Shown here: in pieces, positions 9,674-18,400 of the stretch
How the letters are laid out: every line of letters starts with the position of its first letter
Position numbering within the stretch: the first letter of the stretch is position 1
Assembly (NCBI GenBank): GCA_963758365.1
Contig: CAVWVB010000001.1
Coordinates: 434,001-498,000, forward strand
DNA: 64,000 bases
Source of the DNA: Dokdonella_A sp963758365
GTDB taxonomy: Bacteria > Pseudomonadota > Gammaproteobacteria > Xanthomonadales > Rhodanobacteraceae
Reading direction: 5' to 3'
The notes under the pieces: model-generated
Databases searched by the model: none
What the model saw: the letters and a program-made list of their open reading frames with translations, nothing else
What the model was told of the DNA's origin: nothing
Position numbers and translations under genes: made by a program

Positions 9674-11540
9674 CCGGGCCTCCGCCGTTGCTGTCGCGCT
9701 GCTCTACGAGACTCGGGGTCGCGGCGAGCATCTGCGTGAAACCCTGAATGCGCTGGGAGCACCGATCGTCTACGAGGCCGATACCCACGCCTTCGATCGC
9801 GATGCGCTCGTCCAGTCGCAGGCGAATGTCGTTGTTGTCAATCTCGACAATCAGGACGATCCCGCGCTCGACGACGTCTGCGCGCTGCTCGACGACTCGC
9901 GCTACCGCGTCGTGTTCAACGACGGCGACGTATCGAGCGGCCTGACCGGCTGGGATCACGCGCGCTGGATGCGTCATCTGGCTTCCAAGGTACTCGGCGC
10001 TACCGACATCGATCCGCCGCGTCCGCTCGACGCCGAACCGGTGCCGCCCGCGCCGCGGACGCTGACTCCGCTCGCCGCAGACGCCGCCAGCGTGGAGGGC
10101 GATTCTGCGCCCGCTGCGGTCGCGATCGCGGATGCTGCGCCCGAAGCACTGCGCGAAACCGAGGACGCGAGCATGCAGTCGCCCGGCCAGGATGCACGCG
10201 AGCCCCTGGCCGAGCTCGAGGACCCGAGTCCGATGCCGCCTCGCGAGTCCGCGGCCGATACTCCGGTGCCGGCGCACGTCGAGGTGCGCGAAGGCGATGA
10301 CGTCGACGCCCTCGTCGATGTCGATCTCGGTGAAATTGCCGCGCTCCTCGACTATTCGACGACCCTGACCCAGGACCTGGGCGAGTTCGCGAGCGAGCCG
10401 GTTGCGGAGGTAACGCAAGGCGACGACGACACGGCCGAGGCACACCTCGATCTTGCGGGCATCGAGGATCTCCTGGCCGAACTCGACGCGGGAGCGGCAG
10501 CCAAGCCCGAACCGCCACAGGCCGGGAGCGATTCCGGGTTCGATCTGCCGGATCTGGACGTTCCCGAGTCCGATTTCAGCTTCGAGCCATCGCTGGCCGA
10601 GGCGGTCGACCCCGAGGCCGGGATCGAGGGGCAACCCGAGATCGCAGAATCGGAGGAGGCCGTGCCCGTTGCGGCCGACACGGAACCGGCTGCAGGCCCG
10701 GGTGTTTCCGCGAACTGGTCGCTCGAGGACATTCTCGACGATCCGGCCGACGGCGTACCGCCCGCGGTGCCCGCAGGTCCGGCCACATTCGGCATAGAGA
10801 CGATGAGCCCCGCGGAGTTTCTTGCTCCCGAGACCGATGCGGAGGCGGCGCCGCCGGCGTTTGCGTCGCTCGATGCGTCGCTCGAGCTGATTCCGCTGGA
10901 AGAGGCGGTCGCACCGAAGGCAGTGGAGACGCTCGCCCACGAAAACTGGCTCGACCCGGACAGTGCGCCCAAGGCGAAGATCACGCGGGTCTGGGTTCTC
11001 GGTGCGTCGATCGGCGGACCGGAATCCGTACGCGAGTTTCTCGGCGAGTTTCCGCGCGACTATCCGGCGCTGTTCCTGCTCGCCCAGCATCTGGGCGAAG
11101 AATTCGTCGACATGATGACCCAGCAGCTCGCGCGGACTACCGCGCTCACGGTGCGGACGCCGACCCACGGCGAGCGCGTCGGCCACGGCGAGGTCGTGGT
11201 CGTGCCGACTTCACATCGACTGCTCGTGGACAATCGCGGAGTGATCGTGCTCGAACGCGTGACCGGCGAAGCCGCCTACCGGCCGTCGATCGATCGCGTC
11301 ATCGCGGATGTCGCCGATCGTTTCGGCAAGAATGCCGGTGCGATCGTCTTTTCCGGCATGTCCGACGATGCGGTGGCGGGCTGCCGCCACCTGGCGGAGA
11401 AGGGTGGACGTGTCTATGCGCAGCGCCCCGATACGTGCGTGGTCAGCACGATGATCGAAAGCGTGTGCGAAGCCGGCATCGTGGAGTTTCTCGGATCGCC
11501 CGGCGAACTCGCCTCGAAATTGCTTGCCGAGCCCGCGTGA
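9666..11540 (+). CDS. chpB: ChpB-like CheB methylesterase with extended N-terminus
   Basis: The C-terminal ~190 residues (about 438-624) are a CheB methylesterase domain with serine in LGASIGGPE (S448), histidine in LAQHLGEE (H475) and aspartate in FSGMSDDA (D568), so the catalytic triad appears intact. It should demethylate PilJ. The N-terminal ~110 residues look like a receiver fold without a clear phosphorylation pocket. About 320 residues of Asp/Glu/Ala/Pro-rich linker follow, making the protein (624 aa) far longer than a standard CheB (~350 aa). It starts at GTG 9666 and overlaps chpA by 8 bases, so translation is probably coupled. No CheR/PilK methyltransferase gene is seen nearby. Confidence 0.82.
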   Translation: MSDRASAVAVALLYETRGRGEHLRETLNALGAPIVYEADTHAFDRDALVQSQANVVVVNLDNQDDPALDDVCALLDDSRYRVVFNDGDVSSGLTGWDHARWMRHLASKVLGATDIDPPRPLDAEPVPPAPRTLTPLAADAASVEGDSAPAAVAIADAAPEALRETEDASMQSPGQDAREPLAELEDPSPMPPRESAADTPVPAHVEVREGDDVDALVDVDLGEIAALLDYSTTLTQDLGEFASEPVAEVTQGDDDTAEAHLDLAGIEDLLAELDAGAAAKPEPPQAGSDSGFDLPDLDVPESDFSFEPSLAEAVDPEAGIEGQPEIAESEEAVPVAADTEPAAGPGVSANWSLEDILDDPADGVPPAVPAGPATFGIETMSPAEFLAPETDAEAAPPAFASLDASLELIPLEEAVAPKAVETLAHENWLDPDSAPKAKITRVWVLGASIGGPESVREFLGEFPRDYPALFLLAQHLGEEFVDMMTQQLARTTALTVRTPTHGERVGHGEVVVVPTSHRLLVDNRGVIVLERVTGEAAYRPSIDRVIADVADRFGKNAGAIVFSGMSDDAVAGCRHLAEKGGRVYAQRPDTCVVSTMIESVCEAGIVEFLGSPGELASKLLAEPA

Positions 11541-11619
11541 ACGTCGTCATGGCGCAATTCCCTGCATTGACCGCTGTACCCGTGGCCGCATGGTCGCGCG
11601 CGATGAAGGATGCAATGAA

Positions 11620-12084
11620 ATGATCGATCTCCCACGCGAAATCCGAGGGGTCATGGTCCCGGTCACGAACGGTCGTGTGCTGCTTCCGAACGCGACCGTT
11701 GCCGAGGTCATCAGTTATGCCAAGCCGGAGGAAGTCGCCAACGCGCCGGCCTGGTTGCTCGGACGCCTGCCATGGCGGGGCTGGCGTCTGCCGCTGTTCT
11801 CGTTTCCGATGCTGACCGGTGAACTCGAGGACGAGAGCCGCGGCAATGCGCGCGTCGCCGTGCTCAAGGCGCTCGGGGGCAATGCCGGCATGCCGTTCCT
11901 CGCATTGCTCGCGCAGGGCTTTCCGCGGCTGACGACGATCACCCAGGACCTGCTGATTCCGACCAGCGACGAGAATCCGCACGCACCGGGCGTGCGCGCC
12001 GAAGTTCTCGTGCGCGACGACCGCGCGATCATTCCGGACCTCGATGCGATCGAGGAAATGGTCGCAAACGCGCTGGCTGCGTGA
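11620..12084 (+). CDS. chpC: ChpC-like CheW-domain protein
   Basis: A 154 aa protein with a compact CheW-like fold: GVMVPVTNGRVLLPNATVAE at the N-terminus, WRGWRLPLFSFP, and a C-terminal VLVRDDRAIIPDLDAIEEM. It follows chpB and closes the cluster, matching ChpC, a second coupling protein linked to alternative chemoreceptors. Start ATG 11620 has GAAGGA ten bases upstream. Sequence similarity to PilI is modest, so the name rests on position plus fold. It converges on the minus-strand RDD gene with only 18 bases between the stops. Confidence 0.78.
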   Translation: MIDLPREIRGVMVPVTNGRVLLPNATVAEVISYAKPEEVANAPAWLLGRLPWRGWRLPLFSFPMLTGELEDESRGNARVAVLKALGGNAGMPFLALLAQGFPRLTTITQDLLIPTSDENPHAPGVRAEVLVRDDRAIIPDLDAIEEMVANALAA

Positions 12085-12102
12085 TCTGCGGCGGGACCCT
12101 GC

Positions 12103-12525
12103 CTATTCGCGAATCATCGTGCTGCGGGCGACATGGTCGTGCCAGGCGCGGTGTTCGCGATCGGCCAGACACCAGAGGAAGCCCGCCCCGAGTGTGAGCA
12201 GCGAAACCAGGGCGACCGCGAATCGCAGCAGTGCGCGCGGCCAGGGCAGGGCGCGGCCGTCGCTCGCCACGACACGAAGCCGCCATGCACGCATGCCGAT
12301 GGTCTGCCCACCGCGTGACCAGGAGACCACGAAGTACGCGGCGGTGACCGCCACAAGCACTGCCCGCAGCGCATTGCGGTAGGCGAGCGGAGGATGGGCG
12401 ACGTCGACCTCGCCGCGCGTCGCGAGCAGGCAGAGTCCGGCGCTCAGCATCCACAATCCGATCAGCGGCAACAGGTCGTAGACCGCGGCGCTCAGGCGCA
12501 GACGGAGTGGAGCCGCGTGCGGCAT
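12103..12525 (-). CDS. RDD family membrane protein
   Basis: A 140 aa integral membrane protein with about three hydrophobic helices: near 12-33 (AAVYDLLPLIGLWML), 53-70 (LRAVLVAVTAAYFVVSW) and 100-118. It has the RDD-type signature residues GQTIGMRAWRLRV after the second helix and a charged, His/Arg-rich end. RDD proteins are a broad family, some linked to ion exchange; no specific substrate can be inferred. It is divergent from xerD, and the 87 bases between them may hold promoters for both. The chosen start lacks a strong ribosome binding site. Confidence 0.8.
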   Translation of the reverse strand: MPHAAPLRLRLSAAVYDLLPLIGLWMLSAGLCLLATRGEVDVAHPPLAYRNALRAVLVAVTAAYFVVSWSRGGQTIGMRAWRLRVVASDGRALPWPRALLRFAVALVSLLTLGAGFLWCLADREHRAWHDHVARSTMIRE

Positions 12526-12612
12526 GCGAACAGGACCTTGCGCGATCGGATGACGGCGCTCAGGTTCGCGGTTTAGGCTGCACCGCGCAAGCTCGGCGTG
12601 ATCGATCGAAGC

Positions 12613-13617
12613 ATGATGAGCAGACCGCCCATACCACCGCCACCGCCGCAGGCACCGAAGCGCAGGAAACGCGCTGAGGCAGCGCGTGCGTTGCGCCCCG
12701 CGATGGCGGCCGAGGATGCGGCATTGATTGCCGGCTTCGTCGAACGCAGCTGGTCCGAACTCGGACTTGCAGACAACACGCTCGCGAGCTATCGGTTCGA
12801 TCTCGAGGCGTTCGCGCGCTGGCTGTCCGCGCACGGGAGTTCGCTCGTACGCTGCGACCGCTCGCTGCTGCAGCGATACCTCGCCGAGCGCAGTAGCACG
12901 GGCGGTGCGCGCGGCACGGGTTACAAGGCGCGATCGAATGCGCGCCTGCTCTCCAGCCTGCGACACTTCTACCGGGTGCTCGCGCGCGACGGGCGCGTCG
13001 ATCGCGATCCAACCCTGCTGGTGGACGCGCCGAGGCTCCCGCGCGGCCTGCCCAAGGCGCTGTCGGAGACCGAGGTCGAGGCGCTGTTGCAGGCGCCGTC
13101 GCAGTCGCCACTCGGTCTGCGCGACCGCGCGATGCTGGAGGTGATGTACGCGACCGGGCTGCGGGTCAGTGAACTGGTCGGGATCACGGCAGCCCAGATC
13201 AACCTGCGCCAGGGCGTGCTGCGCGTGGTCGGCAAGGGCGGCAAGGAACGCCTGGTTCCGCTCGGCGACGAGGCCGCGCACTGGCTCAGCAGCTACGTGG
13301 AAGAGGCGCGCCCGGTCCTCCTGAAAGGCAGCCGCAGCGATGCCCTGTTCGTCAGCAACCGCCGCGCGGCGATGAGCCGGCAGATGTTCTGGGTCCTGGT
13401 CAGAAAGCACGCGCAGACGGCCGGCATTGCCGCCGCGCGCATCTCGCCGCACGTGCTGCGGCATTCGTTCGCGACACATCTGCTCAATCACGGTGCCGAT
13501 CTGCGCGCGCTGCAGTTGATGCTTGGGCATAGTTCGCTGTCGACGACCCAGATCTACACGCTCGTCGCGAAAGAGGGTCTGAAACGCCTGCACGAACGAC
13601 ATCATCCGCGCGGATGA
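12613..13617 (+). CDS. xerD: Site-specific tyrosine recombinase XerD
   Basis: Tyrosine recombinase of about 334 aa. The N-terminal SAM-like core-binding domain contains ADNTLASYRFDLEAFARWL, and the C-terminal catalytic domain carries R184 in ATGLRVSEL, the lysine of GKGGKERLVPLG, HVLRHSFATHLL, LGHSSLSTTQIY and the terminal tyrosine. XerD acts with XerC at dif to resolve chromosome dimers at the septum. The HSSLSTTQIYT segment and the downstream dsbC favour XerD over XerC. The start is uncertain: GTG 12598, ATG 12613 and ATG 12703 are all in frame, and the proline/arginine-rich first 30 residues are not typical of the family. Confidence 0.93.
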   Translation: MMSRPPIPPPPPQAPKRRKRAEAARALRPAMAAEDAALIAGFVERSWSELGLADNTLASYRFDLEAFARWLSAHGSSLVRCDRSLLQRYLAERSSTGGARGTGYKARSNARLLSSLRHFYRVLARDGRVDRDPTLLVDAPRLPRGLPKALSETEVEALLQAPSQSPLGLRDRAMLEVMYATGLRVSELVGITAAQINLRQGVLRVVGKGGKERLVPLGDEAAHWLSSYVEEARPVLLKGSRSDALFVSNRRAAMSRQMFWVLVRKHAQTAGIAAARISPHVLRHSFATHLLNHGADLRALQLMLGHSSLSTTQIYTLVAKEGLKRLHERHHPRG

Positions 13618-13815
13618 GCGCAGCGCAGCGGGCTCGCGCGTGAAACGGCGTCCTGGTTCACTTTCGTGGATGCCGGGCTCGTGAGACAATGCTTGATCAT
13701 CCAAGGGAACCTCGGCGCAGTTGCCAGGGTCCAAGGCCCGTTGCCTGCGTCCGGCGCAATATTTGCGCGAACCTACCGGTCTGCTGGTTCCCGTTCCCGA
13801 GATCGAGAGGATTCC

Positions 13816-14550
13816 ATGCGCCTTCCATTGATCGTTTCCGGCCTGCTGCTGGCCGCCCAGGCCTTCGCGGCAACGCCCGAACAGGTCGTGCAGCAGGCGG
13901 TGTCGACGCTGGTGCCGAACGTCAAGGTCGACGTTGTTCAGGATTCGCAGATCCCGGGCTTCTACGAAGCGATTGCCGGCGGCCAGTTCGTCTACGTGAC
14001 CAAGGACGGGCGCTACGTGGTCAACGGCAATGCGTACGACGTGACGGCCAAGCGCGACCTCACCCAGGCTTCGCGCGCGCAGGCGCGCCGGATCGCGCTC
14101 GCGAAGATCGGGCCGGACAAGCGCATCGTGTTCGCACCGAAGACGCCGGCCAAGCACACGGTAACGGTGTTCACTGACGTGGACTGCCCGTTCTGCCGAC
14201 GCTTCCACGAGCAGATCGCCAAGTACAATGCGGAAGGCATTGCGGTGGATTACCTTTTCTATCCGCTGGCGATCCATCCCGGAGCAGACAAGAAGGCCGA
14301 AGCCGTCTGGTGTTCCAAGGACCGTCCGAATGCGTTCACCGCGGCGATGGCCGGCAAGGATCCGGGTGATGCGACCTGCCCGAATCCGGTGCCCGAACTG
14401 ACGCGTCTCGCGCAGTCCCTCGGCATCGGCGGCACGCCGACCATACTCGCCGAAGACGGAACCCAGGTCGCATCGCAAATCGCGATGTCGCCCGACCGCC
14501 TCGCCGCCGAACTCGATCGCCTGGCCGCAGCCAGCGCGGCGCACAATTGA
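13816..14550 (+). CDS. dsbC: Periplasmic thiol:disulfide interchange protein DsbC (copy 1)
   Basis: A 244 aa secreted protein with a signal peptide (residues 1-18, cleavage after AFA). It has an N-terminal cystatin-like dimerisation domain and a thioredoxin fold with the active site CPFC (TDVDCPFCRRF) and the cis-proline loop GGTPTI. DsbC isomerises wrong disulfides in the periplasm. ATG 13816 follows GAGAGG at a good distance. It sits about 200 bases after xerD, an arrangement I associate with Xanthomonadaceae. A second dsbC-type gene follows after 25 bases. Confidence 0.92.
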   Translation: MRLPLIVSGLLLAAQAFAATPEQVVQQAVSTLVPNVKVDVVQDSQIPGFYEAIAGGQFVYVTKDGRYVVNGNAYDVTAKRDLTQASRAQARRIALAKIGPDKRIVFAPKTPAKHTVTVFTDVDCPFCRRFHEQIAKYNAEGIAVDYLFYPLAIHPGADKKAEAVWCSKDRPNAFTAAMAGKDPGDATCPNPVPELTRLAQSLGIGGTPTILAEDGTQVASQIAMSPDRLAAELDRLAAASAAHN

Positions 14551-14575
14551 GGTACTCCCTGTGAGAGTCAACGCA

Positions 14576-15319
14576 ATGAATCATCGTTATCTGGTCGCTG
14601 TTGCGCTGTTCGCCGCGCCGTTGCTCGCGCAGGCAGCCGAATCGGCCGCGGATACCGCGGCGCGCCACGCGCTGCGCGAACTCGTGCCGCAGGCGAAGAT
14701 CGACAAGGTCGAACAGGCGCCGCTGCCGGGATTCAGGCAGATCATCGTCGGCGGCCAGATGGTGTACGTGAGCGACGACGGCAGGTATCTGCTGCAGGGC
14801 GCACTCTACGACACCCGCGACAAGCGTGATCTCACCGCCGCCCGCCTCGCGATCGACGTGAAACAGAAGGTGGATGCGGTACCTGTCGACAAGCGCATCG
14901 TGTTCGCGCCGTCCGGCAAGCCGAAATACAAGGTCACCGTCTTCACCGACCTCGATTGCGGCTACTGCCGCAAGTTGCACTCGGAGATCGCCGAATACAA
15001 CCAGCGCGGCATCGAGATCGACTACCTGTTCTTCCCGCGCAGCGGGATCGGCAGCCCGTCCTACGACAAGGCGGTGTCGGTGTGGTGCGCCAAGGACCGC
15101 AAGAAGGCATTCACGGCGGCCAAGGCCGGCAAGAACCCGCCGCCGCTCAAGTGCGACAATCCGGTGGCCGAGGAATTCACGCTCGGCACCCAGGTCGGTG
15201 TCGACGGAACGCCGACCGTGCTCGCATCCGACGGCACGAAACTCGGCGGCTATCTGCCTCCGGACCAGTTGCTGGCTCGCCTGCAGGCGCTCGGAAAAGC
15301 GAGTCTGGCGAGCAACTGA
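14576..15319 (+). CDS. Second DsbC-type disulfide isomerase
   Basis: A 247 aa paralogue of the preceding gene with the same layout: signal peptide ending near LLAQA, dimerisation domain (LPGFRQIIVGGQMVYVSDDG), and thioredoxin fold with active site CGYC (TDLDCGYCRKL) and cis-proline loop DGTPTV. The active-site dipeptide differs (GY instead of PF), which usually changes redox potential. Additional cysteines at VWCAKD and LKCDNP are shared with copy 1. An in-frame GTG at 14561 with GAGG upstream is an alternative start. A strong hairpin follows the gene. The pair probably form one transcription unit. Confidence 0.88.
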   Translation: MNHRYLVAVALFAAPLLAQAAESAADTAARHALRELVPQAKIDKVEQAPLPGFRQIIVGGQMVYVSDDGRYLLQGALYDTRDKRDLTAARLAIDVKQKVDAVPVDKRIVFAPSGKPKYKVTVFTDLDCGYCRKLHSEIAEYNQRGIEIDYLFFPRSGIGSPSYDKAVSVWCAKDRKKAFTAAKAGKNPPPLKCDNPVAEEFTLGTQVGVDGTPTVLASDGTKLGGYLPPDQLLARLQALGKASLASN

Positions 15320-15341
15320 TTGCATGTTCCCTGTGTCGGCC

Positions 15342-15371
15342 ACGACGCCCGGTTAGCCGGGCGTCGTCGTT
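15342..15371 (+). terminator. Hairpin terminator after the dsbC pair
   Basis: A perfect 11-base stem (ACGACGCCCGG at 15342-15352 pairs with 15357-15367) closes a four-base TTAG loop, followed by a short weak T run. It lies 22 bases after the second dsbC stop and before purL, so it plausibly separates the two transcripts. Confidence 0.7.
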
Positions 15372-15409
15372 TCCGCCGCCGGCGCAGTCCGCGATGAATG
15401 TGCTTCGTC

Positions 15410-15415
15410 TATCAT
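15410..15415 (+). promoter_or_regulatory. Possible -10 element for purL
   Basis: TATCAT matches five of six -10 consensus bases and lies 28 bases before the purL start, just after the hairpin. No good -35 hexamer is visible at the correct distance, and no PurR-like palindrome was recognised. Confidence 0.3.
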
Positions 15416-15443
15416 CTGCGCTGCCCAACCTGTCGCCCGCGCC

Positions 15444-18400
15444 ATGATCGCCCTCGACGGCCAGCCAGCGCTTTCCGCTTTCCGCATCGACCGTATCAAT
15501 CTCGAAATCGCACGACATGCTGCGACCGTGCGACTGCGCGCGGCGCGCCACGTGTACTTCGTCGTAGCGGCATCCGACCTCGGGTCCGAGATGGCACGCC
15601 TGGGCGAGGTGATCGAGGCCCGGCCCGGGCCGGCCGCGGCGGCGACGCTCTGGGTTGTTCCGCGTCTCGGCACACGTTCGCCCTGGTCGAGCAAGGCCAC
15701 GGACATTCTCATTGACTGCGGCTTTCCGGTGCGACGCATCGAGCGCGGCACTGCGTTCGACATCGAGGGCATGCCCGAACCCGCGAACAGCGCATGGAAC
15801 CCGATCGTGCACGTCCTGCATGACCCGATGACCCAGTCCGTGATCACCACGCTCGCGGACAGTGCGCGGCTGTTCGAAAGCGGCGAGCCGGCGGCCCTGG
15901 ACCGGATCGTTCTCGGCGGGAGTCCGCATGCGGCCCTCGAGTCCGCGAATGGGCGCCTCGGTCTCGCCCTGGCGGACGACGAGATCGCGTATCTGGTCGA
16001 GCGCTATGCCGAACTCGGTCGCGATCCGTCCGACGCCGAACTCATGATGTTCGCCCAGGCCAACTCCGAGCATTGCCGGCACAAGGTGTTCAACGCGTCA
16101 TTCGTCGTCGATGGCGAAAGCCAGCCCGACTCGCTGTTCGCGATGATCCGCAACACCCACGAGCGATCGCCCGCGCACACCCTGTCCGCCTATCACGACA
16201 ATGCCGCAGTGATTGCGGGCAGCCCGGCGCGGCGATTCTTCGCCGATCCGGCCGAGGGTCTGTTCGGCGTGCATGTCGAGGACGTTCCGTTTGCGATCAA
16301 GGTCGAGACGCACAACCACCCGACCGCGATTTCGCCGTTTCCAGGTGCGTCGACCGGCTCGGGCGGCGAGATTCGCGACGAGGGGGCGAGCGGACGCGGC
16401 GGCAAGCCGAAGGCGGGTCTGGTCGGCTTCACGGTCTCGCATCTGCGTATTCCGGAATTGCCGCAACCGTGGGAGCAGGAGCGTCCGCTTCCACCGCGTT
16501 TCGCGAGCGCGTTCGAGATCATGCGCGATGCGCCCCTCGGTGCGGCCGCGTTCAACAATGAATTCGGACGCCCTTGCCTGGGCGGCTATTTCCGCACGTT
16601 CGAGCTGGGCGGCGCGGGCGCAGCTGTGCGCCATGGCTACGACAAGCCGATCATGATTGCGGGCGGCCTGGCCAATCTGCGTGCACCGGATGTCGAGAAG
16701 GGGCGCCTGCGCGATGGCGACGCGGTGATCGTGCTCGGCGGCCCGGCGATGCTGATCGGGCTGGGCGGCGGTGCGGCCTCGTCGATGAGTGCGGGCGCGA
16801 GTTCGGAACAGCTGGACTATGCGTCCGTGCAGCGCGACAACCCGGAGATGCAGCGCCGCTGTCAGGAGGTCATCGACGCGTGCTGGGCACGTGGCGACGG
16901 CAATCCGATCGTGTCGATCCACGATGTCGGTGCAGGCGGCCTGTCCAATGCGATTCCTGAAATTCTCAACGATTCCGGCGTCGGCGGTCGCATCGAGCTG
17001 CGTGCGATTCCCTGCGACGACCCGCAGCTCTCGCCGATGCAGATCTGGTGCAACGAGTCGCAGGAACGCTACGTGCTCGGCGTGCGCGCGGACCAGGTGG
17101 AACGGTTCGAGGCGATCTGCTCGCGCGAGCGCTGCCCGTTCGCGGTCGTCGGTCGCGCGACCGACGAGCGCCGCCTGTGCATCTCCGATTCGCGCTTTGC
17201 GTCTTCCGACTCCCGCCATCTTCCCGTCGATCTTCCACTCGACGTGCTGTTCGGCAAACCTCCGCGCATGCAGCGCGATGCGCGACGTAGCGACGAACGC
17301 ATCGATCTGGTTCCGGACATCGAATGCATCGCTCTCGAGGACGCCATCGAACGCGTTCTGCGCATGCCCGCGGTCGGCAGCAAGTCGTTTCTGGTCACGA
17401 TCGGCGATCGCACGGTCGGTGGTCTGTGTTCGCGCGATCAGATGGTAGGGCCCTGGCAGGTGCCGGTCGCCGATTGCGCGGTCACGCTCTGCGACTTCGA
17501 CGGCTATGCGGGCGAAGCGATGGCGATGGGGGAACGTACGCCCCTGGCCCTGCTCGATGCCGCCGCGAGCGCGCGCATGGCGGTGGGCGAGGCGCTTACC
17601 AATCTCGCCGCGGCACCGGTCCGGCTCGACGAGGTGCGCCTGTCGGCGAACTGGATGGCGGCAGTCGGCCGTGACGGCGAGGACGCGGCCCTGTTCGATG
17701 CGGTGCATGCGGTCGGCATGGAACTGTGTCCTGCGCTCGGTGTGTCGATCCCGGTGGGCAAGGACTCGCTGTCGATGCAGACACGCTGGCAGGAAGGAGA
17801 CGTCGAGCAGACGACCGTGTCCCCGGTGTCGCTGATCGTCAGCGCGTTCGCGCGTGTCGCCGACGTGCGCGCGGCACTGACTCCGCAGCTCGTGCTGGAT
17901 CAGGGTGACAGCGAAATCTGGCTGCTCGATCTCGGCGCCGGACGCAACCGGCTCGGCGGCAGCGCCTTGCTGCAGGCCTTCGTGCGCGGCGGCGGCGCGC
18001 CGCCGGATCTCGACGATGCGGCGCGCTTTCGCGATTTCTTTTGCGCCGTGCAGGAAGCGAATTCGCAGGGTCTGCTGCTGGCCTATCACGACCGCAGCGA
18101 CGGCGGTGCGATCACCGCGCTGATCGAGATGGCATTCGCGGGCCACTGCGGCCTCGACATTCAGCTGGATGGCTGGAACGGCAACCGGCTCACCGTGTTG
18201 TTCAATGAGGAACTGGGCGCGCTGGTGCAGGTGCGCGAGAGTGATCGAGCGGCATTCGAAGCGATTCTCGTCGCGCATCGGGTCGCGGACATCGCTCACG
18301 TCGTCGCGCGACCCAACCCGCGCATGCGGGTGAAGCTGATGATCGGTCAGGAAGTTCTCGCACGCTGGCCGTGGCCGGACCTCATGCGTGCCTGGTCGGA

